From Owenia fusiformis (taxonomy: Eukaryota > Annelida > Polychaeta > Sabellida > Oweniidae), in contig CAIIXF020000003.1 of NCBI GenBank assembly GCA_903813345.2, positions 17,994,931 to 18,058,930 on the forward strand: DNA of 64,000 bases. Direction: 5' to 3'. Of the stretch, positions 12,180 to 25,200 are shown piece after piece. The position numbers were made by a program, and so were the translations under genes. Every line of letters begins with the position of its first letter. The first letter of the stretch is position 1. Under the pieces are notes generated by a model that saw only the letters and a program-made list of their open reading frames with translations, made no database searches and was not told where the DNA came from.

Positions 12180-13316
12180 ATACTACGAAAGGGAGAACTA
12201 ATCTCGAAAGGACCATCATTGTACACGTTCACGTAGAAGTTGGAAAACCTCCCTAATAGGCTTAACCTACACGTAACGTAAGGGAACATGGGGCAAAAGG
12301 CCCTAAAAATTTAATTTGAAGTTGTTCTGTACGGGGTATTTTCTTATCTGTCAATCATCGCGCTCTTTGATGTTCCACTTTATCAATGGTTTGTGGTTTA
12401 CATTTTTCGAGTGTTTTATACTTTCCTAGGACTATCTTCTGTGATTTGTCAATGGTCAAAAATATTGTCGAAAGTGGGGCAAAACGGCCCATGGGTGGGG
12501 CAAAACGGCCCACCCTCTGTTACATGGGTTTTATAACCAAAATTAATCAATTACAAGACTTGTCCACACACATATTATCTCAGACGTTCAACCCTTTGAC
12601 AGATAAAGTATTCTTAACCCCTACCATAATTCTAATCATTCGATATGTGTCGAAGGAAATAAGGTACAAGCCAAATGTTAAAATCGTTATATTTGAAAAT
12701 CAATTGTTCTTGCACAATAAGATTTTTGTATGCTATAACATGTGTGGACCGTTTTGCCCCAAAGTCATGTGAATTTTCAAATAGACGTCATTTTAGTTTG
12801 CCTAATATTTGAAGCTCAAATTTTTTACAAATAAAGAATAAATGTGCATACTCTATGTAAAATGTTAAATCAAAACGATATTCTATTGTTGTTAGATTTT
12901 TTAGAGATTCTCGTGGGAGGGGTAATTTACAAAAAAGAGGGTGAAAAGTAGAATTACCTCTTAGGTAAAGCGAAACGCTGCTTGGTTAAAAATGGGCGGT
13001 CGAGAAGGTGGCAGAAATTTCAAAATTCGATTATGTGACTTTTGAAGAACCATCTTTTTATAGTTCAAAAGATATTTCTATGGGCCACTTTGCCCCAGAG
13101 GGCCGTTTTGCCCCATGTTCCCCTACGTGTACGTGTACAGAGTTATGATCCTCGGGGGATTAGTTCTACCCTTGGTAGTAATTACTTGTCCAATTGAGAA
13201 TAAAGGTATAAAGAAAATAGTTTTAATTAGTTCACTCGAAAAAGCTAATGCCAGGACAGTAGTCCCCGGTGGGTCATATAGCACGTTCGCGTACACGTTA
13301 AAACGTGTAGCTTGAC
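12180..13316. repeat. CACGT-rich dispersed repeat interrupted by a TIR element
   Basis: The flanks (12180-12280 and 13124-13316) contain TACACGTTCACGTAG, CTTAACCTACACGT and TAAAACGTGTAGCTTGACC, motifs also present at 5.4, 10.5 and 10.8 kb. The TIR element at 12281-13123 splits this repeat. Confidence 0.5.
12281..13123. mobile_element. TA-flanked TIR element with GGGAACATGGGGCAAAA ends
   Basis: The left end AGGGAACATGGGGCAAAAGG and the right end (reverse complement GGGGAACATGGGGCAAAACG) are inverted repeats of about 23 bp with few mismatches. TA lies on both sides (12279-12280 and 13124-13125). Internal GGGGCAAAACGGCCC motifs recur (12476-12512, 12748, 13082), as subterminal repeats would. 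It is 843 bp and the frame at 12386-12772 has no recognisable domain, so it looks non-autonomous, probably Tc1/mariner-like by its TSD. Confidence 0.75.
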
Positions 13317-13319
13317 CTC

Positions 13320-14846
13320 CCTATTATATATTTCTTTATCCGTATACAGGATTTATGCAATAGACCATTATAGAATTAACTTGTCTTTTGTTATTGAACA
13401 TGCATCTACGTTGGTATGATGGATAGGAATGCGTAAAAGTTGTTGCAAAATTATATCAATCAGCTCAGCTTTGAAAATCGAACTTTGAACAATTCATATT
13501 TCAGTGTTGATCAATAACAGCACCACATGGCATTGGATTCAAATCTTTAAATAGCGTTTATTTATATTCTCATATTATTTTAATGTATTTCATTGGTTAC
13601 CAAATCGATGAAGTCAATTTAAAAATCCCGCGTATCCGTGTTATAACAACCAATTTGAAGAGGGTGGCGAAGGGCGAGGGGGGGGGGTAGCCTGCACTGC
13701 TATACATATACTATAGTATGCGAGGAAGTAAATAAGGGGAGGGAAGGGGGGCGCGAGTTATCCCGAGGCTGGTAACGCTTGTAGCTTGTGAGTACTTGAG
13801 AGTTTCATCATTGATACTGATCACGTCTTTCTCTTCCATAAGCAGTTTGCTCTAATCTCTCAGATTCAGCTCTTCTGGTGTTTTTCATTCAGTGTTATAG
13901 AAACGATGTATGAGTAGTTGAGATGTCATATCTTATAAATGTGTAGGATCTGGACGCTCTTGGAAACATAATACAAAATGACGCAAGGTATATTAAGGCT
14001 ACCATAACACAATTGCTGCTAATGTTAATTTGTGATGAACATACTAGTATCTATTAAAGCCCTGGAAATTGTATAAAATATCATAGGACCTCAGAACTGA
14101 GAAGAAAAAAGACATAATAACTGACCAATTGAGTGAAAGAATAGTATTACATTCCCATCAAGAAATATCACAGTCTACGGGTATATTAAATAATGATATT
14201 GCTTTTGCCTTTGTATGACTCAACCAGGCCATTGTTCAGTTGTCGTGGTAATTGTCAAAACAAGGAGTCTTCAGCTGTGAGGTTGCCGAGTCAATACCGA
14301 TTGAGGCCCCATAATATAAAACCCAATACACTTCATCAATATAAAAAACAAATAGACATGACATTTATAATTATATAAACCAATAAGAAACGTATATAAA
14401 ATTGATCTAACTGTTAAGGAAGGCCAAGCAGAATCAATAATGGCGCTAATTACCTCCACGAGAGTCTCAAATTCCTCCAACTTTGCCTTCCTTAGAGGAC
14501 GAGAAAAATTAAGGTCGTTCAGGGTGATATTTTGCACGTGGGATCGGTCATAGATCGACTAAGTTACTAATAGCCTAAGGGGACGAGAGCAAGGGTGCAA
14601 TGATAGTAGTTTATGAAACAATAATTCTACAACATTATGAAAACCTTATTACCTGGGGCTACTAGTATTTCGTGACATACCTGAAGGAATGCGACATAAA
14701 AACAAACTCTAGATTTCAATAGCAGCCCTTGTGGATTAAATAAAACACTCGTACCCATCCAATACTAAGAGATTGCATGTCTCTTAATCATTGGTCTTAA
14801 TATAATATTCAGTCATTGCACTGCAAGTAATTCATTTGACAAACTA
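13320..14846. other. Intron sequence, no gene recognised
   Basis: Contains a G-rich run near 13675-13690 and otherwise AT-rich sequence. A minus-strand stretch at 14440-14537 has coding-like composition and ends at a GAG|GTAATT donor-like site, but is too short to call. Confidence 0.4.
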
Positions 14847-15531
14847 CATATAATTCCGTCATTGGCCTGCATATAATTCCGTCATTGGCCTCCATATAAT
14901 TCAGTCATTGGCCAGCATTTAATTAAGTCATTTGCCCCCATATAATTCAGTCATTGGTCCACATTATAATTCCATCATTGGCCCCCATATAATTCAGTCA
15001 TTAGCTTCCATATAATTCAACCATTGGCCTGCATATAATTCAGTCATTGGTCAGCATATAATTCAGTCATTGGTCAGCATATAATTCAGTCATTGGTCTG
15101 CATATAATTCAGTCATTGGCCTGTATATAATTCAGTCATTGGTCAGCATATAATTCAGTCATTGGCCTGTATATAATTCAGTCATTGGTCAGCATATAAT
15201 TCAGTCATTGGCCTGCATATAATTCAGTCATTGGTCAGCATATGGACTGCATATAATCCAGTCATTGGTCTGCATATAATTCAGTCATTGGTCTGCATAT
15301 AATTCAGTCATTGGCCTGTATATAATTCAGTCATTGACCTGCATATAATTCAGCCATTGGTCCACATTATAATTTCATCATTGGCCCCCATACAATTCAG
15401 TCATTGGTCCACATTATAATTTCATCATTGGAACCCATATAATTCAGTCATTGGCCTGCATACATGTATAACCCAATCATTGGTCTGCATATAATTCAGT
15501 TATTGGCCTGCATACAATTCAGTCATTGGCA
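14847..15531. repeat. Minisatellite, 23-bp unit, about 30 copies
   Basis: Head-to-tail copies of CATATAATTCAGTCATTGG followed by four variable bases (CCTG, TCAG or TCTG). Some copies are expanded to ACATTATAATT. Several TCAG and CCTG variants alternate, hinting at pairwise amplification. Confidence 0.95.
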
Positions 15532-15699
15532 TGTAAACTATAAGGCCTTCTCTTCAATCAATCAGGGACTAAAATGGAGGTTTTTAGTAAACTATTTTTT
15601 GCCCATCTGACAATTAATCATATGATTGGCCCTAATATTTAAACGATTGGTCGGTTGACAAGGACCTTCATATTCCACATATAAATGATGGCCTATATA

Positions 15700-15834
15700 T
15701 TCAAACATCGCCCAAATTGCCCACCTGAAAATTAGACCATAAATTAACCACTTAGTTAGATTCTCATGCCATCGCCCACATTGCCCACCTGAAAATTAGA
15801 CCATAAATTAACCACTTAGTTAGATTCTCAAATG
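15700..15834. repeat. Direct duplication of a 64-bp segment
   Basis: 15705-15768 and 15769-15833 are adjacent, almost identical copies (CATCGCCCACATTGCCCACC through TTAGTTAGATTCTCA). Confidence 0.9.
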
Positions 15835-16871
15835 ACGATCAAGGAACTTCAGATAAACGCAATCATGATTAATCTAACCTGGATGTGTTTAAACAAATGA
15901 TGACAGTAAATTACAGCTGAACAACTATAGCAATTGTTAATTCAATAAAGCCCCTGTTTGCAGCCGGTTCTATGAGAAATAATCCCTAGATCCAGGGGCT
16001 GGATGACAAGTGACTATAAACCACAAGGAAAATCTCCTGATTCATATTTTAAAATTGAAAATATGCGAAAAAGAGCTGGGAAAGCACCAAGGAAAAGAAA
16101 ACAGGCATTTAATCAACGCTCTAAATTGTATAGAAATGCAAGACAATTTGGTAGTTCACTCAAATTTTAAAGAGAAAAGTATATTCTAGGTTTGGTCACC
16201 TCGACCGTTTGTTTCCCCATGATTTGAATTGACTATGGCATAATCCCTAGCTTCTCCGGGGCCGCCACTCTGTCTATCCTTCAGGTATTTCTGCCAATCA
16301 TAAACTAATCAATCATCACAATTACTTTTGTTGAACACCACAACAATGTATTAACAATGAACAAGATTGCTTGCAGGTCATAATTACAAAAATTATTTAT
16401 TGACTACTTATTAAATAACTCTGTATTCGTGATCATCTGCAGAGTTTTGGAATTTGGTTTAATTAAGTTAACACTCATGAGGAATGTATTGATCAATCAC
16501 AATAATTTTTTCAATCCTCATATTCTATATCCTCGAATGGCAATTGATACGAATGATCTATACGTGATGTTATCAACAAAAACCTACATCGATTATAAAA
16601 TAAAACACATCATTAGCAACAGCTCCCAGGTTGGCTGCAGCTGTACAAAGAATAATAATTAACTCCCGGGATAAAAGTTCACATTGATATAATAAACTAA
16701 AGATTAAAACTCATTGTAATGGCATTTGGGTGTGACTATTGCAACTTTCAATGAAGAATTTATATTATACATTATTCCACTATATGATAGTGGTATAATT
16801 TTCAACTTCAGAGAATTTTCAGATCTAGCTGATGATGTTACCCTTAAATAGTTTGATTTTGCCCAATTGAA
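15835..16871. other. Intron sequence, no gene recognised
   Basis: AT-rich. 16110-16180 is similar to 46180-46245 (shared ATTGTATAGAAATGCAA and CTCAAATTTTAAAGAGAAAA cores), a low-copy dispersed repeat in the same orientation. The 77-codon frame at 16429 has no features. Confidence 0.4.
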
Positions 16872-18458
16872 GGTATCATCTTAGTGTAATAAATGCTGAC
16901 CCTCAGGGCAACCTGAACAAACTGTCATCTTAGTGTACTAGGTGCTGACCCTCAGGGCACTATGACAAACTGTGTAATCTTAGTGTACTAGGTGCTGACC
17001 CTCAGGGCAACCTGAACAAACTGTGTAATCTTAGTGTACTAGGTGCTGACCCTCAGGGCACTATGACAAACTGTGTAATCTTAGTGTACTAGGTGCTGAC
17101 CCTCAGGGCACTATGACAAACTGTGTAATCTTATTGTACTAGGTGCTGACCCTCAGGGCACTATGACAAACTGTGTAATCTTAGTGTACTAGGTGCTGAC
17201 CCTCAGGGCACTATGACAAACTGTGTCATCTTGGTGTACTAGGTGCTGATCCTCAGGACACTATGACAAACTGTGTAATCTTAGTGTACTAGGTGCTGAC
17301 CCTCAGGGCACTATGACAAACTGTAATCTTAGTGTACTAGGTGCTGACCCTCAGGGCACTATGACAAACTGTGTAATCTTAGTGTACTAGGTGCTGACCG
17401 TCAGGGCACTATGACAAACTGTGTCATCTTAGTGTACTAGGTGCTGACCCTAGGTGCTGACCCTAGGGCACCATGACAAACTGTGTCATCTTATTGTACT
17501 AGGTGCTGATCCTCAGGGCACCCTGAATGAACTGTGTAATCTTCGTGTATTAGGTGCTGATCCTCAGGGCACCCTGAATGAACTGTGTAATCTTTGTGTA
17601 CTAGGTGCTGATCCTCAGGGCAACCTGAACAAACTGTTTCATCTTAGTGTACCAGGTGCTGTTCTTCATGGCAACCTAAACTAACTGTCATCTCAGTGTA
17701 CTAGGTGCTGATCCTCAGGACACTATGACAAACTGTGTAATCTTAGTGTACTAGGTGCTGACCCTCAGGGCACTATGACAAACTGTGTAATCTTAGTGTA
17801 CTAGGTGCTGACCCTCAGGGCACTATGACAAACTGTGTCATCTTAGTGTACTAGGTGCTGATCCTCAGGACACTATGCCAAACTGTGTAATCTTAGTGTA
17901 CTAGGTGCTGACCCTCAGGGCACTATGACAAACTGTAATCTTAGTGTACTAGGTGCTGACCCTCAGGGCACTATGACAAACTGTGTAATCTTAGTGTACT
18001 AGGTGCTGACCGTCAGGGCACTATGACAAACTGTGTCATCTTAGTGTACTAGGTGCTGACCCTAGGTGCTGACCCTAGGGCACCATGACAAACTGTGTCA
18101 TCTTATTGTACTAGGTGCTGATCCTCAGGGCACCCTGAATGAACTGTGTAATCTTCGTGTATTAGGTGCTGATCCTCAGGGCACCCTGAATGAACTGTGT
18201 AATCTTCGTGTACTAGGTGCTGATCCTCAGGGCAACCTGAACAAACTGTTTCATCTTAGTGTACCAGGTGCTGATCCTCATGGCAACCTAAACTAACTGT
18301 CATCTTAGTGTGCTAGGTGCTAGCCCTCAGGGCAACCTAAACAAACTGTGTCATCTTATTGTACTAGGTGCTGATCCTCAGGGCACCCTGAACAAACTAC
18401 ATGTATGTTATCTTCATGTACTATGTGCCAACCCCAGGGCACTCTGAACAAGCTGTGT
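16872..18458. repeat. Minisatellite, 51-bp unit, about 31 copies
   Basis: Unit core TGTACTAGGTGCTGACCCTC, then AGGGCA(CTATGA or ACCTGAA)CAAACTGTGTAATCTTAG, 51 bp with some copies shortened. Because 51 is divisible by 3, repeat-derived frames stay open (17-residue period around LGADPQG). A block of 12 units is itself duplicated 612 bp apart. Confidence 0.95.
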
Positions 18459-19594
18459 CAGCAAATGTCAGTGCACCTGCTATTGAAAATATACCTGGTC
18501 AATTGATGTCCTGAATTCAATACAACTTATCGACCAGGACTAATGAAGCGATAACGCTTGTAATAAGCATCAATACAGATGCATTAAACCGCCTGAATTG
18601 AAACATACAATTTCAATACAATTAACACAATAATTCTGGTTTCCAATCATCTTGAAACATGCCCAGACAAGTTTTTTGCAACAACTGGGTTAATAAGTTA
18701 AATATAGTCTATAATAAGGAATGAATGGCTCCTGTCCTTGGTAATTGATGCATTGAACCAAGAAATCTTTTAATGATTAAGAAGGGGTCTGTGTCTATAT
18801 CACGTTCATCTTATCAAAAACATTGATCATGCTGATTTTAAGCTAATTATTACTTTGGCATAAGTGCGAGTCTAAAATGAATTAATGATGTGAAATTGTA
18901 TTTTATGACTCTGGAGCAAATCATAATTACCGAAATAGGATGCTACCTCATATGATTTTCATGAAGTTCTACAGGTACATTAATTAATTCATAGGTGGGT
19001 AAAAGATTGTTTAATTAACTAAATTTGCCCAATTTGTTTTTTAGTATACAGCTTTATTAGATAAAAAATCCAGTTTCCTTAATGGTAATAATGGTAGGTG
19101 GTCTGGCTGATTTGACAAAATGATTTTTTTACACACTACACCACACAAACAACCCAAGACCTTAACTGTGTATCATGGGCCACTATTTAAGTAATGCACA
19201 TTGCTGATCTTTCCCACTTGTAGATGTTTCAATTGTCAAACATGTACAATCAGTCTTTGCTATATGTTGATATTGTGAACCATAGGAAACTAAGAAGTCA
19301 TGTTCATACACATTGTCACTTTAAGCAAAGGAATTATGAATTAATTGTTTCATTCACTTCTACACAATCTCTCCATCCACATTTCATAATTGTTCTTGTT
19401 ATGTGACGAAACATCATATAAGGTAGTAATATCAATGTAATGTACATATTATTGTCGTCACAAGCAAAGCCTTTACAGCCATGTCCATTTCTGTGTCTGT
19501 TTTGTTGAGGATAGAGTTCATTGGTCTTCGCTTCCAGCATTAAGAACATATGATATCATCTGGGATGGTGATTTGATTCCCCTGGGCTTGATAC
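18459..19594. other. Intron sequence, no gene recognised
   Basis: AT-rich unique-looking sequence. The short overlapping frames near 19224-19549 show no domain. Confidence 0.4.
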
Positions 19595-20040
19595 TCAGGT
19601 TCTCCTACGCAAAGATCAGGTTCTATTGCAACTGTAATGAGGATGAGGTCATTGAACTGCTTAATGGGCATCTCAGTTTATTCTCTGAGATGTCCAGGTA
19701 TATCATTTAAGCGAGGCTCTCTGGTTCTCCTAAGCAAAGTTCAGGTTCTATGACTACTATAACGTGGATAAGGTCATTGAACTGCTTAATGTGCCTATCA
19801 AGACTTTTCTCTGAGAAGTCCAGGTATATCATTTAAGAGAGGCTCTCTGGTTCTTCCAAGCGAAGTTCAGGTTCTATTACAACTGTAATGTGGATAAGGT
19901 CATTGAACTGCTTAATGTGCATCTCAGTTTATTCTCAAAGTCCAGGCATATCATTTAAGAGAGTATAGTAAAACTAGACTCCATGTGCAGGAAAGGAACT
20001 GCTCATTACGGAGAGGCTCTCTGGTTCTCCTCAACAAAAG
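19595..20040. repeat. Tandem repeat, about 125-bp unit, three and a half copies
   Basis: Copies begin near 19595, 19718, 19846 and 20015. Each has CTCTGGTTCTCCTAAGCAAA, a GTGGATAAGGTCATTGAACT segment and AGTCCAGGTATATCATTTAA. Divergence between copies is visible. Confidence 0.85.
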
Positions 20041-20181
20041 GTTAAGTAATCATAAGAGAAGACAACACGTCATGTCACTAGATGAAGCATCAGGCTCTGG
20101 AAGCAAACAAACAAATACGAGATCAAATAACTTGATAATACATAATACATCAATACACCATTATCGCAACAAATTATTTAA

Positions 20182-20784
20182 TTTTTTTTTTTTTTTATAT
20201 TTGATTTATTTCATAGTAAAATAGAATTATTACATACACATGTTGCAGCTTTGCAATGAAGCATTATAAGCCACAATTAAATAATAACAAGATTTAAAAA
20301 AGAAAGTATGACAATGGATTTGCAATAAACAAAAGAATTATTGTGTACAAAATTATACAGTTGGTGGTGGAAGAAATACTTACACGCTTGCACACCTTTG
20401 AATAAAAGCTGAGGTGAGCCTTAAAATTTCAATATTAACTTCTTTTGGCAGACTTCTGTCTCCATACAAAAACAATGATAATTTGTCTTGCTGGTTTTTA
20501 AATGCTGGGTAATTAAAATTTAGAAGAGTAAGTGCATCCTCTAAATCTTTAAGATATTGTGATCTAAGGTTACAAGAGAACATGACATGAATGGATGTTT
20601 CATTGCTATACCCATATTTGCATGTAGGGGATGGTACATTAGTAAAATTGTGGGCGTAAAAATGGGACTGGAAGATCAGATCACAGCGCACCTTGTTCAG
20701 AGAAATTTCTTGGCTCCTTGTCAAGGAGATCTCAGAGGAATTAATGATATAAGTAGTCATTAATTTTTTTTAATTATTATTATT
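20182..20784 (-). mobile_element. 5'-truncated LINE with poly(A) tail and 10-bp TSD
   Basis: Read on the minus strand, an open frame (20760-20380) is followed by a 3' UTR and a tail of about 15 A (20182-20196 as T on the plus strand). AATTATTTAA flanks both sides (20172-20181 and 20785-20794). That is consistent with target-primed integration, although the AT-rich duplication could partly be chance. Only the last part of the element was copied. Confidence 0.75.
20380..20760 (-). pseudogene. LINE ORF2 C-terminal fragment
   Basis: A 126-codon frame with the layout of the region behind the reverse transcriptase in Jockey/CR1-like LINEs. It has LNKVRCDLIFQSHFYAHNF, then SPTCKYGYSNETSIHVMFSC (a Cys-His-Cys knuckle of the ...C.CG....ET..H.....C type), then a helical tail. 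No RT, endonuclease or RNase H part remains, so it is a truncated, non-mobile copy. The LINE call is moderately sure and the clade is a guess. Confidence 0.65.
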
Positions 20785-20794
20785 AATTATTTAA

Positions 20795-22292
20795 TGATAG
20801 CCTTTATGAAGAAAAGATAGAATTTACTGATGAAGACATTCATGATGTTATGCCACAGTCTACTGATGTTGATTCGATGTGACATAGATTAATCACAGGA
20901 TTGTGTAACAGATGTAATTGTATTTAAGGTAACTGGCAATTGTACCTTCTGGAGGAGTACACCAATTTGTGAAAGTACATTCAATGATTCATTTTTTAGA
21001 TATTACTTAGGAGGATCGTGGGCTTTCAACAGACGAAGTGGTGAAATTTCTTTAGTGGATTTTGCATCCCATCTACGTATATTGTAAAGTCAGATGAAAA
21101 ATAACATGACATTTATAAAGTATATTGATCCTTCATTTTGGTTAATACCAGATCAAGAAGATTGTTCTACACTGTACATACATTTGGGCTAAAAATATTT
21201 ATCTAAGACAATTTTATTGATGTGCAGTAATGCAAGAATCTATTGTATGTTTAATAAGGAAAATGATATGTGGTATCCCATACTAGATTGTGAGAAAAAC
21301 GCAACAATGATTAAATATTAAATGGGAAAATAGAGAACAAGGCACCTGTAATAAATATCACACTAAAGATCACAATTTCCATGTCATCTAATTTATTCAG
21401 CATGCCCAAAATCTGATTATGTAAGGCTCTTTTCAAGTGCTTAAAATGGAGGCATGGTCTTATTCCAATGGGTTTGAACTACATGCAATACTATTATGTA
21501 TGTTATTTTGTATTTCATGTTATTTTTTATCACAATACACTTGATCTATATATTGATAAACTTGCTTTTGTTGATATACATTCTTGAATGCACTAACAAC
21601 ATGCAAATCAATTTGTTTGATACTAATTGATCTATTTTCCTTGTCTTATATCATCAAGAATTCAGTACACTCGTACTTACACATGTAGATCTATCCTCCT
21701 GCAATTTACTTGCTATTTACTTGCCATTCCACTCTTTTACACTCTATTTCCACTCTTTTACTCTATTTCAAATTTTGAAACATGTCCTTCATAAACATTT
21801 TCTTAACAGGCTTTATACGATGGAGTTACATGTATATCAAAAGTTATTTTGTGTTCAATGAGGGTCACATACAAAGGGGACATTGATATCACTAGAGCAT
21901 ATTCACCACTGTCACATTTGTCTACAAAGAATAAATGACCCCCCTCTATTTTCCAAGGCGACAATTATTCCAAAGAAATACTCTTTGTAGTAGTGCGATT
22001 CAGCTTCTTAAAGACAGCTCCATCCATTTAAATCCAGCCTTTGTATTCCTGGGTACCCCAAGGATTAGAGGACTCAAGATTTACTAAGTGTTCATTGCAT
22101 TCCATACTGTTAAACCAGTGTATTCAAGATGAATGCATTCCCTGTTCAAATTGATATTAACCTTTCTGAGTTCTATTTATTACAAGTTAGCTACAAGTGT
22201 CTAGTGAAGTGAGGAACAAGTGATATTAATAACACTCTAGAACAAGAACAATGTGCTTTGTTAGAACAGTAGATACATGAAAATGTGAATTT
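20795..22292. other. Intron sequence, no gene recognised
   Basis: AT-rich. Near 21714-21770 a short repeat of ACTCTTTTACACTCTATTTC is seen. Nothing else is supported. Confidence 0.4.
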
Positions 22293-25200
22293 AAGTCACT
22301 TTGGGGACAAAGCAGGATAATTGGATGTTCAAGTTCAGACTCTTGTACCTCACTTTGGGGACAAAGCAGGATGATTGGATGCTCCAGTTCAGACTCTAGT
22401 ACCTCACTTTGGGGACAAAGTAGGATGATTGGATGTTCAAGTTCAGACTCTTGTACCTCACTTTGAGGACAAAGCAGGATGATTGGATGCTCCAGTTCAG
22501 ACTCTAGTACCTCACTTTGGGGACAAAGTAGGATGATTGGATGTTCAAGTTCAGACTCTTGTACCTCACTTTGAGGACAAAGCAGGATGATTGGATGCTC
22601 CAGTTCAGACTCTAGTACCTCACTTTGGGGACAAAGTAGGATGATTGTATGTGCAAGTTCAGACTCTAGTACCTCACTTTGGGGACAAAGCAGGATGATT
22701 GTATGTTCCAGTTCAGACTCTAGTACCTCACTTTGGGGATAAAGTAGGATGATTGGATGCTCCAGTTCAGACTCTAGTACCTCACTTGGGGGACAAAGCA
22801 GGATGATTGGATGTTCCAGTTCAGACTCTTGTACCTCACTTTGGGGACAAAGCAGGATGATTGTATGTTCCAGTTCAGACTCTTGTACCTCACTTTGAAG
22901 ACAAAGCAGGATGATTAGATGTTCCAGTTCAGACTCTAGTAGCTCACTTTGGGGACAAAGCAGGATGATTGGATGTTCCCGTTCAGACTCTAGTACCTCA
23001 CTTTGGGGACAAAGCAGGATGATTGGATGTTCCAGTTCAGACTCTAGTAGCCCACTTTGGGGACAAAGCAGGATGATTGGATGTTCCAGTTCAGACTCTA
23101 GTACCTCACTTTGGGGACAAAGCAGGATGATTGGATGTTCCAGTTCAGACTCTAGTACCTCACTTTGGGGACAAAGCAGGATGATTGAATGTTCCAGTTC
23201 AGACTCTTGTACCTCACTTTGAAGACAAAGCAGGATGATTGGATGTTCCAGTTCAGACTCTAGTAGCTCACTTTGGGGACAAAGCAGGATGATTGGATGT
23301 TCCCGTTCAGACTCTAGTAGCTCACTTTGGGGACAAAGCAGTATGATTGGATGTTCCAGTTCAGACTCTTGTACCTCACTTTGGGGACAAAGCAGGATGA
23401 TTGAATGTTCCAGTTCAGACTCTTGTACCTCACTTTGGGGACAAAGCAGGATGATTGAATGTTCCAGTTCAGACTCTTGTACCTCACTTTGGGGACAAAG
23501 CAGGATGATTGGATGTTCTAGTTCAGACTCTGGTAGCTCACTTTGGGGACAAAGCAGGATGATTGGATGTTCCAGTTCAGACTCTAGTACCTCACTTTGG
23601 GGACAAAGCAGGATGATGGGATGTTCCAGTTCAGACTCTAGTACCTCACTTTGGGGACAAAGCAGGATGATTGGATGTTCCAGTTCAGACTCTAGTACCT
23701 CACTTTGGGGACAAAGCAGGATGATGGGATGTTCCAGTTCAGACTCTAGTAGCTCACTTTGGGGACAAAGCAGGATGATTGGATGTTCCAGTTCAGACTC
23801 TTGTACCTCACTTTGGGGACAAAGCAGGATGATTGGATGTTCTAGTTCAGACTCTGGTAGCTCACTTTGGGGACAAAGCAGGATGATTGGATGTTCCCGT
23901 TCAGAATCTTGTACCTCACTTTGGGGACAAAGCAGGATGATTGGATGTTCCAGTTCAGACTCTTGAACCTCACTTTGGGGACAAAGCAGGATGATTGGAT
24001 GTTCCAGTTCAGACTCTAGTACCTCACTTTGGGGACAAAGCAGGATGATTGAATGTTCCAGTTCAGACTCTAGTACCTCACTTTGGGGACAAAGCAGGAT
24101 GATTGGATGTTCCAGTTCAGACTCTGGTAGCTCACTTTGGGGACAAAGCAGGATGATTGAATGTTCCAGTTCAGACTCTTGTACCTCACTTTGAAGACAA
24201 AGCAGGATAATTGGATGTTCCAGTTCAGACTCTTGAACCTCACTTTGGGGACAAAGCAGGATGATTGGATGTTCCAGTTCAGACTCTAGTACCTCACTTT
24301 GAAGACAAAGCAGGATGATTGGATGTTCCAGTTCAGACTCTAGTAGCTCACTTTGGGGACAAAGCAGTATGATTGGATGTTCCAGTTCAGACTCTTGTAC
24401 CTCACTTTGGGGACAAAGCAGGATGATTGAATGTTCCAGTTCAGACTCTTGTACCTCACTTTGGGGACAAAGCAGGATGATTGAATGTTCCAGTTCAGAC
24501 TCTTGTACCTCACTTTGGGGACAAAGCAGGATGATTGAATGTTCCAGTTCAGACTCTTGTACCTCACTTTGGGGACAAAGCAGGATGATTGAATGTTCCA
24601 GTTCGGACTCTAGTACCTCACTTTGGGGACAAAGCAGTATGATTGGATGTTCCAGTTCAGACTCTTGTACCTCACGTTGGGGACAAAGCAGGATGATTGA
24701 ATGTTCCAGTTCAGACTCTTGTACCTCACTTTGGGGACAAAGCAGGATGATTGGATGTTCTAGTTCAGACTCTGGTAGCTCACTTTGGGGACAAAGCAGG
24801 ATGATTGGGTGTTCCAATTCAGACTCTAGTACCTCACTTTGGGGACAAAGCAGGATGATGGGATGTTCCAGTTCAGACTCTAGTAGCTCACTTTGGGGAC
24901 AAAGCAGGATGATTGGATGTTCCAGTTCAGACTCTTGTACCTCACTTTGGGGACAAAGCAGGATGATTGGATGTTCTAGTTCAGACTCTGGTAGCTCACT
25001 TTGGGGACAAAGCAGGATGATTGGATGTTCCCGTTCAGAATCTTGTACCTCACTTTGGGGACAAAGCAGGATGATTGGATGTTCCAGTTCAGACTCTTGA
25101 ACCTCACTTTGGGGACAAAGCAGGATGATTGGATGTTCCAGTTCAGACTCTAGTACCTCACTTTGGGGACAAAGCAGGATGATTGAATGTTCCAGTTCAG

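Noticed and set aside
12386-12772. 128-codon frame inside the 843-bp TIR element
   Set aside because: No catalytic motif of a transposase and low-complexity composition. Taken as chance within a non-autonomous element.
14271-14537. 88-codon minus-strand frame with a plausible first 33 residues and a donor-like GAG|GTAATT
   Set aside because: Only about 33 codons look coding, the start is not ATG, and no second exon or family is recognised.
14847-15531. CRISPR-like array of short regular repeats
   Set aside because: Direct head-to-tail repeats without unique spacers, in a eukaryotic intron. They are minisatellites.
17454-18296. Two 76-codon frames with LGADPQG repeats
   Set aside because: These are products of the 51-bp minisatellite and its 612-bp block duplication.
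22226-24817. 863-codon minus-strand frame with an 18-residue repeat (and plus-strand partners at 22911-25328)
   Set aside because: It is the translation of a 54-bp minisatellite whose unit lacks stops on both strands. The array runs on past the frame, and it lies inside an intron with no promoter or splice evidence.
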